A stretch of 64,000 bases of DNA. Source: Noviherbaspirillum aridicola. Its GTDB lineage: Bacteria; Pseudomonadota; Gammaproteobacteria; Burkholderiales; Burkholderiaceae_D. The stretch covers positions 1 through 64,000 of the forward strand of contig NZ_BPMK01000012.1 in assembly GCF_019656455.1 (NCBI RefSeq), written 5' to 3'. Shown one piece after another: positions 8,392 through 16,876 of the stretch. The notes beneath the pieces were generated by a model. That model saw nothing but the letters and a program-made list of their open reading frames with translations, had not been told where the DNA came from and did no database searches. Both the position numbers and the translations under genes were made by a program. The first letter of the stretch is position 1; each line of letters begins with the position of its first letter.

Positions 8392-8487
8392 TCTCGTCTC
8401 CCGTTTTTCTGCATGTCATCCGCGCGCTAGTATCGCTCAGCTGCGGAAAACCTACCGGACGCGCCACGACCCCGCCGGCACCGGGAT

Positions 8488-9447
8488 TCAGCGGCGCCCT
8501 TCCCACCACGCCACGATGCGCTTGCGCATGCTGTCATCCGGCAGCACGCCTGTTCCAGCGCGGCAGTTGTCGGCCATGTGGCGGGGACGGCTGGTGCCGG
8601 GAATCACGCAGGTGACGGCGGGATGGCCGAGCACGAACTTGAGCAGCACCTGCGCCCAGCTCTCGCAGCCGATCTCCGCCGCCCAGTCGGGCAGCGGCTG
8701 GGCGGCGAGGCCGCGCAGCAGGCCGCCGCCGCCGAACGGCTGATTGACGAGCACCGCGATGCCGCGCTCGGCGGCGAGCGGCAGCAGCCGCGCTTCGGCG
8801 GCGCGATCGTTGAGGGCGTAATTGAGCTGCACGAAGTCGAGCTTTTCGCCGCGCATCACCGCCTCCAGTTCGTCGTAGGCGCTCTCGGTATAGTGCGTCA
8901 CGCCGAGATAGCGGATGCGGCCTTCCTCCTTCCACGTACGCAGCGTCCTGAGCTGCGTGCGCCAGTCCACCAGGTTGTGCACCTGCATCAGCTCGATGCG
9001 CTCGTCCCGCAGCAGCTGCATCGAGCGGCGCATCTGGCGGATGCCCTCTTCCCGTCCGCGCGTCCAGACCTTGGTGGCGACGAAGGCGCGCTCATGCACG
9101 CCCAGTCCCGCCAGCAGATCGCCGGCCACCTCTTCCGAGCGGCCGTACATCGGCGAACTGTCGATCACCGAGCCGCCGGCGGCAAACAGCACCTGCAGCA
9201 CTTCCCGCAAGGGCGCCCGCTCGGCTTCGCCGGGGCCGGCATCAAAGGTCTGCCAGGTGCCGACGCCGATCACCGGCAGGGCTTCGCCGCTGGAAGGAAT
9301 CCGCCGGGTGAGCATGCGGGCCGGCGCCGGCTGCGCACCCAGGCCGGGACCCAGGCCGAGACCGACCGCGGCGCCCATGGCCAGGCGCAGAAACTCGGCG
9401 CGCGACATGCCGCCTTTCGACGGGCGTTCATTCGATGCGTGGTTCAT
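8488..9447 (-). CDS. Aldo/keto reductase with N-terminal export-like signal
   Basis: A 319-residue aldo/keto reductase. The catalytic tetrad is visible: Asp and Tyr in IDSSPMYGRSEE, Lys in VATKVW and His in LMQVHNLVDW, with the C-terminal cofactor motif VTCVIPGTSRPRHMADN. The N-terminus (MSRAEFLRLAMGAAVGLGLG) looks like a Tat signal in which the twin arginine is degenerate (SRAEFLR). A periplasmic location is possible but unsure. The ATG at 9447 has GGAAG 5 bases upstream and overlaps the end of the preceding transporter gene by about 20 bases. Confidence 0.88.
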   Translation of the reverse strand: MNHASNERPSKGGMSRAEFLRLAMGAAVGLGLGPGLGAQPAPARMLTRRIPSSGEALPVIGVGTWQTFDAGPGEAERAPLREVLQVLFAAGGSVIDSSPMYGRSEEVAGDLLAGLGVHERAFVATKVWTRGREEGIRQMRRSMQLLRDERIELMQVHNLVDWRTQLRTLRTWKEEGRIRYLGVTHYTESAYDELEAVMRGEKLDFVQLNYALNDRAAEARLLPLAAERGIAVLVNQPFGGGGLLRGLAAQPLPDWAAEIGCESWAQVLLKFVLGHPAVTCVIPGTSRPRHMADNCRAGTGVLPDDSMRKRIVAWWEGRR

Positions 9448-10762
9448 GATCTTCCTTTCGCTGCGTTGTCGATTCCTCCGCGTACCGCGCCTGCCGCCGC
9501 GACAGCCACGCCGACAGTCCCACCCACAGCACGGCGGCCGGCGCGAAGGCCGCGCCCATGCCTGCAAATCCCAGCCCGAGCGCCGTCAATGCCGCCGACA
9601 GCCAGCCGCTGACTGCATCGCCGCCGCGATAGACGACGGTATCGATCACATTCTTGGCCTTGTACTTGGCGCCGAGCGCGACCACGGTGAACAGCGTCTC
9701 GCGCGCCGGACGGGCCAGTGCATAGTCGAGCGAACGCCGCAGCACCTGCACCGCGCCGAGCACGGCGACGGTGGGCCAGGCAGCGAGCGCGCCGAAGGCG
9801 GCCAGCGTGGCGAGCGGCAGCACCGCGAGCGCGACACCCACTCCCGCGCGGCGTATCACATAGGCGCTGCCGAACAGCTGCAGGCTCAGCGCCAGCCCCG
9901 ACACGCACAGGTCGACCAGGGCGAAGAAGCGCGTGCGCGAGGCCGTGTCCGCAAAGCCGGCGGCGACGATGCGGCCCTGCTCGAAGTACAGCAGGGTGGA
10001 TGCGCAGCTGTGCAGCAGCAGGTACACGACGATGCCGAGCAGGTAGCGGTCCCTCGCGATGAGCGTGACCCCCGCCAGGATGCCGCCGCCGAGGCGCTCG
10101 CCGGCCGGAGGCCCGTCCTTCCCGCCGTGCGATTCCGCATGTTGCAGGCGCCGCAGGCACTGCACCGCGACTTCCAGCAGCAGCGCCGCGATGAGCGCCA
10201 GCAGCGCGACGCCGAAGCGTACCGCGAGCACCGCCGCGAGCGCCGGCCCGAGCAGCGCGCCTGCGGTACCGCCGGCCGCGATGAAGCCGAACAACCGCTT
10301 GCCCTGCTCGCTGCTGAAGCCGTCGGCCATCACACTCCAGAACACGCTGATCACGAACAGGTTGAACACGCTCAGCCACACGAAGAACACGCGCGATACA
10401 GCCACCTCTTGCACGCCGGTCGCGAACAGCGCGCCGAAGCCGAGGATGTTGAGCGCGAAAAAACGATAGACCAGCGGCACGAAGCGGCGCGGCGGCAGGC
10501 GCGCGGTGAGCGCGCCGAAGACCGGCACCAGCGCCAGCATCGAGACGAAGGTGGCGGAGAACAGCCAGGGCAACTGGCCGACGCCGCCGACCAGTCCCAT
10601 CGCGTCGCGCAGGGGACGCAACAGGTAGTAGGCGCACAGCAGGCTGAGAAAGGCGGTGAAGCCGAGCAGCAGCGCCGCCGTTTCCTGCGGCCGCAGCACG
10701 ACGGCGCGGGCGAGCAGTCTGTGGACCACGGCCTCGGCTGCGCCTGGCTTCCCCGGAATCAC
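9428..10762 (-). CDS. NTP/NDP exchange (TlcC-like) or MFS-type membrane transporter
   Basis: A 444-residue polytopic membrane protein with about 12 hydrophobic segments. Segments such as FLSLLCAYYLLRPLRDAMG and FVISVFWSVMADGFSSEQGK, with KRLFGFIAAGGTAGALLGP following, resemble the free-living bacterial relatives of ATP/ADP translocases (NTT/TlcC). In these relatives the substrate is unproven and they may act as general MFS carriers. Its 3' end overlaps the aldo/keto reductase start by 20 bases, so the two are one operon. Confidence 0.8.
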   Translation of the reverse strand: MIPGKPGAAEAVVHRLLARAVVLRPQETAALLLGFTAFLSLLCAYYLLRPLRDAMGLVGGVGQLPWLFSATFVSMLALVPVFGALTARLPPRRFVPLVYRFFALNILGFGALFATGVQEVAVSRVFFVWLSVFNLFVISVFWSVMADGFSSEQGKRLFGFIAAGGTAGALLGPALAAVLAVRFGVALLALIAALLLEVAVQCLRRLQHAESHGGKDGPPAGERLGGGILAGVTLIARDRYLLGIVVYLLLHSCASTLLYFEQGRIVAAGFADTASRTRFFALVDLCVSGLALSLQLFGSAYVIRRAGVGVALAVLPLATLAAFGALAAWPTVAVLGAVQVLRRSLDYALARPARETLFTVVALGAKYKAKNVIDTVVYRGGDAVSGWLSAALTALGLGFAGMGAAFAPAAVLWVGLSAWLSRRQARYAEESTTQRKEDHEPRIE

Positions 10763-10851
10763 TTTTTCCCACCTCCACTTGCTTGCGGTTGCGTCGATAG
10801 TCTCATTTTTTGGCGCCGCCCGTGGCGGACGTCCCGCGCCGCGTCCGCTTA

Positions 10852-10878
10852 GAACTTTGACCAGGAAATACGATCGGA
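10852..10878 (+). promoter_or_regulatory. ECF sigma-type promoter of the SRPBCC gene
   Basis: GAACTT, 16 bases, then TCGGA, ending 67 bases before the start codon at 10945. It fits the GAACT(C/T)-N16-TC pattern seen upstream of five other genes here. Confidence 0.5.
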
Positions 10879-10944
10879 CCGTGAATGACGGGGCGCTTGC
10901 CTCGTCCGGCCCCTATCCAGATTAAATCGAAGAAAGGATGCGCT

Positions 10945-11493
10945 ATGCTTGGTCGTCGTATTGCTACCGCCGCAGCCATTGCCGTCGGCGGCTACCTGCT
11001 CTCCAAACAGCTCACACGCTCGCGCGGATCGGACATGACCTCGACGGTGGAAGAATCCATCGAAGTGGATGTGCCGATCAGCACCGCCTACAACCAGTGG
11101 ACGCAGTTCGAGGACTTGCCGCAATTCATGGACAGCGTGCATGAAGTCCGCCAGCTGGATGACAAGCGCCTGCACTGGAAGGCAAGCATTGCGGGCAAGG
11201 AAAAGGAATGGGATGCCGAGATCACCGAACAGATCCCGGAAGAGCGCATCGCATGGCGCAGCCTCGGCGGCGTGCACAACGCCGGCGTAGTGACCTTCCA
11301 CAAGATCTCGGAAAACAAGACGCGCGTGATGCTGCAGATGGACTACGATCCCGAGTCGATCGACGAAAAGGTCGGCGACGCCCTCGGTTTCGTCAAGATG
11401 CAGACCAAGGCCAACCTCAAGCGCTACAAGCAGCTGGTGGAAAGCCGGGGTGTCGAGACCGGCGCGTGGCGGGGCACCATTCCGCGCCAGTAA
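10945..11493 (+). CDS. SRPBCC / polyketide cyclase-like stress protein
   Basis: A 182-residue protein with a short hydrophobic N-terminus (RRIATAAAIAVGGYLLSKQL) that is probably a membrane anchor. A START/SRPBCC domain follows: VEVDVPISTAYNQWTQFEDLPQFM-type entry, and WDAEITEQIPEERIAWRS in mid-domain. This COG5637-type family is common next to stress genes; the ligand is unknown. The ATG at 10945 has AAAGGA about 8 bases upstream. It stands alone, divergent from the transporter gene, behind an ECF-like promoter. Confidence 0.87.
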   Translation: MLGRRIATAAAIAVGGYLLSKQLTRSRGSDMTSTVEESIEVDVPISTAYNQWTQFEDLPQFMDSVHEVRQLDDKRLHWKASIAGKEKEWDAEITEQIPEERIAWRSLGGVHNAGVVTFHKISENKTRVMLQMDYDPESIDEKVGDALGFVKMQTKANLKRYKQLVESRGVETGAWRGTIPRQ

Positions 11494-11523
11494 GGTAGCG
11501 GCAGGCGGGCGCGGGCGTGCCCG

Positions 11524-13044
11524 CTATGACCGCCGCGCCGGTTCAGTGGCGGCGGCGTCCAGGATCTCGCTCAGCCGCTGCAGGTCCGCCGGCTTGATCA
11601 GGTGATGGTCGAAGCCGCTGTCGATGGCCTTGTCCCTGTCGTGCAACTGGCCGTAGCCGGTGACGGCGACGAGCAGTGCCTCGCCGTGACGTGGCAGCCC
11701 CCGTATGCGGCGCGCCAGTTCCATGCCGTCCATTCCGGGCAGGCCGACGTCGAGCAGAAACGCGTCGAAGTTTTCCTCGCCGGCGGCGGCGAGTGCCGCA
11801 TGGGAATCGAACTCGAGCCGCACGCGGTGGCCGAGCGACGTCAGCAGCATGCCCAGCATTTCCGCCGCGTCCCGCCTGTCATCGACCACCATGATTTTCA
11901 GCGGCCGCGCGACGCGCGGGATGGTCTTGCCGCGGCCCGCAGCTTCAGCAGGTGCTGCCTGCGGCGCGACGGCGGGCAGCACGACCGTGATCGTCGTTCC
12001 CCTGCCCTCGCCCGCGCTGCGCGCGGCCACGCTGCCGCCGTGCAGCGCGACCAGGCTGCGCACGAGCGCCAGGCCTATGCCCAGGCCGCCCTGCATGCGG
12101 TCCGGTGCGCGCTCCGCCTGCGTGAACAGCTCGAAGGCGCGGCTGGTCATTTCCTCCGACATGCCGATGCCGTTGTCGGCAATCTCCACCCTGAGTTCGC
12201 CCGGCCGGGCGTCGATGCTTACGGCGATCTCGCCGCCGTCCGGCGTGTACTTCGCCGCATTGGCGAGGATGTTGGCGAAGACCTGCACCAGGCGCTTCCT
12301 GTCGCCATGGACAAAGGTGCTGCCCGGCGAGGTGTTCACCGCGACCCAGTGGCGGCGGGCCTCGACCAGCGGCCGGACCTGTTCGACCGCCTCCGCGATA
12401 ATGCCCCGGATGTCTTCATCCCGCCGCTCCAGCCGGATCTGGCCGCGCGTCACGCGGGAGACGTCCAGCAGGTCGTTGATCAGCGCCGACATGTGCGAAA
12501 CCTGGCGCGAGATCACGTCGCTCGCCTGCTTCATCCCGGCGGCATCCAGCCGTCCGACCTGGAGCAGGTCGGCGGCCGCCGCGATCGGCGCCAGCGGATT
12601 GCGCAGTTCGTGCGCGAGCATGGCGAGGAATTCATCCTTGCGCCGCTCGACCTGCATGTCGTCGGTGATGTCGCGGATCTCGAGGATCTTGAGCGAGGGC
12701 GCGCCGTCGACGCTGATGGTGCTCGCCGCGCACGACACATGGAAGGGGGAGCCATCCTTCCTGAAGAACAGGTCTCGGTGATTGCGGACGTTTTCGTTGC
12801 GGCCGAGGGTGTTGCCGATCGGGCATTCGGTGATCGGGAAAGGCCGCTCGTCGGGGTGGTGATGATGGACCCAGTCGTGAACCGGCTTCGAGACCATGTC
12901 TTGCGCGGTAAACCCGGTGATCTCCGTCCATGCCCGGTTGTCGTAGAGGCAGTAGCCGTCGTCGTCCATCACGACGATGCCGTGAACGGAGTTCTCGGCG
13001 ATGGCGAGGGCCAGGTCCTGCAGTGGCATGAATCGGTTGAGCAT
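11524..13044 (-). CDS. PAS sensor hybrid histidine kinase with C-terminal receiver
   Basis: A 506-residue cytoplasmic hybrid kinase. Order: PAS domain (about 10-125, starting SVHGIVVMDDDGYCLYDNRAW and ending in EIRDITDD), HisKA with phospho-His in FLAMLAHELRNPLAP (about 145), HATPase with NAAKYTPDGGE and GGLGIGLALVRS, then a receiver (about 390-500) with DD, phospho-Asp in LLDVGLPGMDG, Thr in AVTGYG and Lys in HHLIKPAD. No membrane segment, so it reads an internal signal. It has no DNA-binding output; phosphate must pass to another protein. Start chosen at 13044, where the PAS region begins. It is closely similar in design to the kinase at 36246-38159. Confidence 0.92.
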   Translation of the reverse strand: MLNRFMPLQDLALAIAENSVHGIVVMDDDGYCLYDNRAWTEITGFTAQDMVSKPVHDWVHHHHPDERPFPITECPIGNTLGRNENVRNHRDLFFRKDGSPFHVSCAASTISVDGAPSLKILEIRDITDDMQVERRKDEFLAMLAHELRNPLAPIAAAADLLQVGRLDAAGMKQASDVISRQVSHMSALINDLLDVSRVTRGQIRLERRDEDIRGIIAEAVEQVRPLVEARRHWVAVNTSPGSTFVHGDRKRLVQVFANILANAAKYTPDGGEIAVSIDARPGELRVEIADNGIGMSEEMTSRAFELFTQAERAPDRMQGGLGIGLALVRSLVALHGGSVAARSAGEGRGTTITVVLPAVAPQAAPAEAAGRGKTIPRVARPLKIMVVDDRRDAAEMLGMLLTSLGHRVRLEFDSHAALAAAGEENFDAFLLDVGLPGMDGMELARRIRGLPRHGEALLVAVTGYGQLHDRDKAIDSGFDHHLIKPADLQRLSEILDAAATEPARRS

Positions 13045-13184
13045 CGGCTGGCCCTGTGATGTGTGATCGGGCTTGCAGCGGCCGGCGCCCGGGCGGCCGG
13101 ACTGGCGCCTCCGGAAAGAGGCACTTGCAAGGGAACAAGTCCAAGCTGCGCAGTGTAGAAGAAGATTGCTCGTGGAGCAACAAG

Positions 13185-13212
13185 GCAAGGGCGCCCACCG
13201 GGGCGCCCTTGC
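13185..13212 (-). terminator. Hairpin terminator downstream of the CoA-transferase gene
   Basis: A perfect 11-bp inverted repeat, GCAAGGGCGCC (13185-13195) and GGCGCCCTTGC (13202-13212) with a 6-base loop, lies 45 bases beyond the stop of the CoA-transferase gene and before the next minus-strand gene. There is no long U run, so efficiency is uncertain. Confidence 0.6.
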
Positions 13213-13256
13213 TCCGCGGACCGCCGGTCCGGGTCGACGGAGATGCCGGCGCCGGA

Positions 13257-14783
13257 TCAGGCGGCCGCGAGTTCCGGCAGACCGTCCGGCAGCATGCTGC
13301 CCGTTTCGCGGTAGCGGATGTGCCAGGCGAGGGCTTCCTCCAGCAGGTGGGGGGTGTGGCCGCCGCGGCGGTTGGCCTCGGCCAGGTAGTCGAGCAGCAA
13401 CTGGCGGTAGGGCTCGGGCACGCAGTTGCGCACCACGGTCTGCGCCTTCTCGCGCGGCGCCAGTCCGCGCAGGTCGGCCAGGCCGACCTCGGTCACCAGG
13501 ATGTCGACATCGTGCTCGTTATGATCCACGTGCGAGGCCATCGGCACGATGCTGGAGATGGCGCCGTTCTTCGCCAGCGACTTGGTGGCGAAGATCGACA
13601 GGTAGGCATTGCGGGCGAAGTCGCCGGAGCCGCCGATGCCGTTCATCATGTGGGTGCCGAACAGGTGGGTGGAATTCACATTGCCGTACACGTCGGCCTC
13701 AAGCGCGGTGTTGAGCGCGATGATGCCGAGCCGGCGGATGACTTCCGGATGGTTGCTCATTTCCTGCGGACGCAGCACCAGCCGGTCCTTGTAGCGGCCG
13801 ATGTTGGAGAACACTTCCCTGCCCTTCTCCGGCGACAGCGTGATCGAGGAGCCGGAGGCGAAATCGAGCTTGCCGGCGTCGAACAGATCGAAGGTGGAGT
13901 CCTGCAGCACCTCGGAGTACATGGTCAGGTTCTGGAAAGGGCTGTCCGCGAGCCCGGCCAGCACCGCATTCGCGATGGTGCCGATGCCGGCCTGCAGCGG
14001 CAGCAGGCTGCGGGTCAGGCGTCCCTGGCGCACTTCGCGCTCGAAGAACGTCACCAGGTGGCCGGCGATCGCGGCGGTTTCCTCGTCGGCGGGCAGGATG
14101 TTGGAGGGGCTGTCCGGCTTGTCGGTGAAGACGATGGCGACGATCTTCTCCGGCGGAATCGGGATCATGCTGGTGCCGACGCGGTCGTCCACCTCGCAGA
14201 TAGGGATCGGGCTGCGATGCGGCCGGCGGCCGGGGATGAAGATGTCGTGCAGGCCTTCTAGCTCGGGCGACTGGCTGAGGTTGATCTCGACGATCACCCT
14301 GGAGGCGAGAATCGCGAAGCTGGCGCTGTTGCCGACGGAGGTGCTGGGCACGATGCCGCCGTCCTCGGTGATGGCGACCGCTTCGATGATGGCCACGTCC
14401 ACCGGCGCGAGCTGGCTGGCGCGCAGGAACTCGACGGTCTCCGACAGGTGGTGATCGACATACATCACCTCGCCGCGGTTGATGGCCGCGCGCAGCACGG
14501 GGTCGGACTGGAAGGGGATGCGGCGCGACAGCGCGCCCGCTTCGGTCAGCTTCTTGTCGATGTCGCCGCCGAGGGAGGCGCCGGTGATGAGGGTGATCTT
14601 GAGCTTCTCATGCAGGGCCTTCTCGGCCACCGCGAGCGGCACCGCCTTGGCGTCGCCGGCGCGGGTGAATCCGCTCATGCCGATGGTCATGCCGTCCTTC
14701 ACCCACTGCGCCGCCTCGGTGGCGTCGACCACGCGCGAGCGCAGCTGGGGCATGCGGATACGTTGTTCGAACACTGCTTGCAT
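13257..14783 (-). CDS. Acetyl-CoA hydrolase/succinyl-CoA:acetate CoA-transferase family protein
   Basis: A 508-residue class I CoA-transferase of the Cat1/AarC/acetyl-CoA hydrolase family, which moves CoA between acetate, succinate or propionate or hydrolyses the thioester. Seen: N-terminal VKDGMTIGMSGFTRAGDAK, the catalytic glutamate region YSEVLQDSTFDLFDAG and the diagnostic NSTHLFGTHMMNGIGGSGDFARN. Length is normal (about 500). The open frame runs on to 15908 but crosses hpaR on the other strand; the ATG at 14783 has GGAG 7 bases upstream and is where homology starts. It is divergent from hpaR, which probably controls it. Confidence 0.92.
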   Translation of the reverse strand: MQAVFEQRIRMPQLRSRVVDATEAAQWVKDGMTIGMSGFTRAGDAKAVPLAVAEKALHEKLKITLITGASLGGDIDKKLTEAGALSRRIPFQSDPVLRAAINRGEVMYVDHHLSETVEFLRASQLAPVDVAIIEAVAITEDGGIVPSTSVGNSASFAILASRVIVEINLSQSPELEGLHDIFIPGRRPHRSPIPICEVDDRVGTSMIPIPPEKIVAIVFTDKPDSPSNILPADEETAAIAGHLVTFFEREVRQGRLTRSLLPLQAGIGTIANAVLAGLADSPFQNLTMYSEVLQDSTFDLFDAGKLDFASGSSITLSPEKGREVFSNIGRYKDRLVLRPQEMSNHPEVIRRLGIIALNTALEADVYGNVNSTHLFGTHMMNGIGGSGDFARNAYLSIFATKSLAKNGAISSIVPMASHVDHNEHDVDILVTEVGLADLRGLAPREKAQTVVRNCVPEPYRQLLLDYLAEANRRGGHTPHLLEEALAWHIRYRETGSMLPDGLPELAAA

Positions 14784-14863
14784 TGATTTCTCCGGGAGGT
14801 GGAAGAGCTGCAGCAGCGAACGGTGCGGGAACCCGACGAAGGATGCTGCCAAACTGCTCACAT

Positions 14864-14891
14864 TCACTAATATACGAGTGATTGAATCACT
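14864..14891. promoter_or_regulatory. Palindromic MarR-type operator between hpaR and the CoA-transferase gene
   Basis: AGTGATTGAATCACT at 14877-14891 is a perfect 7-1-7 palindrome. It overlaps a second dyad, TCACT-N8-AGTGA (14864-14881). It lies between the two divergent start codons and just upstream of the hpaR -10 element, the usual place for autoregulation by a MarR repressor. Confidence 0.7.
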
Positions 14892-14912
14892 TAAGCCCTG
14901 TTGCGTCAAGGC

Positions 14913-14918
14913 TATAAT
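14913..14918 (+). promoter_or_regulatory. -10 element of the hpaR promoter
   Basis: A consensus TATAAT lies 34 bases before the hpaR ATG. A -35 at the usual distance would fall at about 14889-14894, inside or at the edge of the palindromic operator, so repressor binding would block RNA polymerase. The -35 itself is weak. Confidence 0.6.
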
Positions 14919-14951
14919 CGACAACAGGCGAGACCAGGAGACTTCTGAAAA

Positions 14952-15437
14952 ATGAAGAAAAACGCAAACCGTCGGGTCGCATACCGCAACCTGCCTCAGC
15001 TTTTCCTGCAGGCGCGGGAACGCCTGATGATCCACTTCCGTCCCTTGTTTCAGCATTTCGGCTTGACGGAGCAGCAATGGCGGGTGTTGCGCGCGCTCGA
15101 CGAACAGGGCGAGCTCGAGCCATGGGAATTGTGCGAGGCCTGTCATTTCCACAGCTCGAGCATGGCCGGCATCCTGGCGCGCATGACGGAGATGAAACTC
15201 ATCGTCCGGCATGCGGTGCCCGAAGACCAGCGCCGTCTGCGCATCGCGCTGTCGGCCAAGGGCGACCGCACCGTGCGCGATATCGCGCCGCTCATCGACC
15301 GCCAGTACCGCTACCTGGAACAGGCGCTCGGCGAGCGCATGGACCGGCTGGCCGCTGCGCTCGAGGATTTCATCGCCGCCGACATGGGGCCGGTGAAGAA
15401 GGTGGACTTGCCGGCGGCGGCCGGGGATGGAAAATAG
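14952..15437 (+). CDS. hpaR: MarR family regulator, HpaR type
   Basis: A 161-residue winged-helix MarR protein closely matching HpaR, the repressor of homoprotocatechuate degradation: RNLPQLFLQARERLMIHF, then FGLTEQQWRVLRALDEQGELE, SSSMAGILARMTEM (recognition helix) and DQRRLRIALSAKGD (wing). No hpa catabolic cluster is present; the only divergent partner is the CoA-transferase gene, with a palindrome between them, so local control of that gene and of itself is likely. AGGAG lies 11 bases before the ATG. Confidence 0.9.
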   Translation: MKKNANRRVAYRNLPQLFLQARERLMIHFRPLFQHFGLTEQQWRVLRALDEQGELEPWELCEACHFHSSSMAGILARMTEMKLIVRHAVPEDQRRLRIALSAKGDRTVRDIAPLIDRQYRYLEQALGERMDRLAAALEDFIAADMGPVKKVDLPAAAGDGK

Positions 15438-15470
15438 CAGCTGTATGCATTGCGCATGGAGGAGGCTCGG

Positions 15471-15890
15471 ATGAAGGCCCGTATTTCCGTCATCACCCTG
15501 GGCGTCGACGATCTCGAACGCGCGCTGCGCTTCTATCGCGACGGACTGGGATGGCGCACCGATGGCGTCGTCGGCCAGGAGTTCGAACACGGCGCGGTCG
15601 CCTTCTTCGATCTCGAAGGCGGACTGAAACTGGCCCTGTGGCCGCGCGCCAGCATGGCCGCGGACAGCGGCCTGCCCGCACCGGCCGCCACAGGCGGCGT
15701 GACGCTCGGCCACAACGTGCGCACGCAGGCCGAAGTCGACGAGGTGATGGCGCGCGCGGCCGCCGCCGGCGGACGCATCGTCAAACCCGCCGCGCCGACA
15801 TTCTGGGGCGGCCGCTCCGGCTACTTCCAGGACCCGGACGGACACCTCTGGGAAGCGGTCTGGAATCCGCAGCTGCTGCCGGCCGGCTAG
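15471..15890 (+). CDS. VOC (glyoxalase/bleomycin resistance) family protein
   Basis: A 139-residue vicinal-oxygen-chelate protein of two beta-alpha-beta-beta-beta units: start KARISVITLGVDDLERALRF, and end SGYFQDPDGHLWEAVWN with the typical metal Glu. Substrate unknown; members include glyoxalases and dioxygenases. The ATG at 15471 follows GGAGG by 6 bases and is preferred to the one at 15450. It is the second gene after hpaR and touches the chaC gene (stop and ATG one base apart). Confidence 0.9.
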   Translation: MKARISVITLGVDDLERALRFYRDGLGWRTDGVVGQEFEHGAVAFFDLEGGLKLALWPRASMAADSGLPAPAATGGVTLGHNVRTQAEVDEVMARAAAAGGRIVKPAAPTFWGGRSGYFQDPDGHLWEAVWNPQLLPAG

Positions 15891-15891
15891 C

Positions 15892-16665
15892 ATGACCCGC
15901 GCCCCCATCGCGGCACCCGAAACCGCCGCCGACTATTCCCCACCCGCAGAAGGCCGGATGCCCGCGCGCCGCATGTCCCTGACGCCCGAACTCGTGGCCC
16001 TGGTCCACCGTGCCGTGGAAGACCCCGGCCCGATCGCCGGCGTCGATTACCAGACGGACGACGATTACGAGCGCATGGTCGACGGGCTGCTGGCCACGCA
16101 TCCTCCTGGCGAGGATGCATGGCTGTTCGCCTTCGGCTCGCTGATCTGGAAACCGGAATGCGAGCACACGGAGGAAAGTCCCGGCGTCGCACGCGGCTGG
16201 CACCGATCGTTCTGTTTCCGCATCCGCCGCTACCGGGGCAGCGAGGAATGCCCGGGTCTGATGATGTCGCTCGACCGCGGCGGCCAGTGCAAGGGCATGC
16301 TGTATCGCATGCCCGCCGCCGGCCTGCGGCAGCAATTGCACAAGCTGTGCAGGCGGGAAACCACGGTCAAGCCCGCCAACACGCTTCCGCGCTGGGTGAC
16401 GGTGATGCGGGACGGCGCGCCCGTGCGCGCGATCGCTTTCGTCATCAATCGCGGCTCGCGCGCGTATACCGGCAAGCTGGCGCCCGAAGAAATCGCCGCC
16501 GTTCTGTCCCGCGCCTGCGGCCATTGGGGATCGGGCGCGGAGTATCTCTTCAATACGGTGCGGAAACTGGAAGAACACGGCATGCACGACCGCTACCTGT
16601 GGCGGCTGCAGCGGCTGGTCGCGCGGCGCATCGCGCTCGACCACGGCCTGTCCGCGCCGGCCTGA
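15892..16665 (+). CDS. chaC: ChaC-like gamma-glutamylcyclotransferase
   Basis: A 257-residue protein of the ChaC family, which cleaves the gamma-glutamyl group of glutathione to 5-oxoproline and Cys-Gly in the cytosol. The substrate-binding loop WLFAFGSLIWKP (about residue 77) is the family signature, followed by HRSFCFRIRRYRGS and PGLMMSLDRGGQCKGMLYR, and HGMHDRYLWRLQRLV near the end. The first 55 residues are a family-variable extension. The start is one base after the VOC stop, so the genes are coupled. It could alter glutathione pools under stress; inferred. Confidence 0.9.
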   Translation: MTRAPIAAPETAADYSPPAEGRMPARRMSLTPELVALVHRAVEDPGPIAGVDYQTDDDYERMVDGLLATHPPGEDAWLFAFGSLIWKPECEHTEESPGVARGWHRSFCFRIRRYRGSEECPGLMMSLDRGGQCKGMLYRMPAAGLRQQLHKLCRRETTVKPANTLPRWVTVMRDGAPVRAIAFVINRGSRAYTGKLAPEEIAAVLSRACGHWGSGAEYLFNTVRKLEEHGMHDRYLWRLQRLVARRIALDHGLSAPA

Positions 16666-16685
16666 ACGCGGCGGCCGGGCGTTTT

Positions 16686-16712
16686 GAACTCGCCACGCCT
16701 GCGCCGGTCTGT
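16686..16712 (+). promoter_or_regulatory. ECF sigma-type promoter of the RsbR-like kinase gene
   Basis: GAACTC, 16 bases, then TCTGT, immediately after chaC and 165 bases before the kinase ATG. It shares the -35 hexamer and spacing with the csbD and CBS-gene sites. A separate TTGACA at about 16784 could give a housekeeping promoter nearer the gene. Confidence 0.45.
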
Positions 16713-16876
16713 CTTAGGCGTTTCCGTCCGCACACGAAAGCCTCGCGCGTATTCTTGCAGCGCAATGACTCCGGCCGCTGTGCTTGACAAGCCGGCCGCA
16801 TGGCGCAAAGTGAGGTCTCGGGTGACCCATCCCGCGGCGAGTCGGCGACGCATGGCGTGACACCGAAGGAAACCGA

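Noticed and set aside
11511-11524. GCGGGC-GT-GCCCGC as a terminator between the SRPBCC and kinase genes
   Set aside because: Two-base loop and no U run; too weak to call.
14784-15908. N-terminal extension of the CoA-transferase frame up to 15908
   Set aside because: It is antisense to hpaR and the VOC gene; homology and a good ribosome-binding site begin at 14783.
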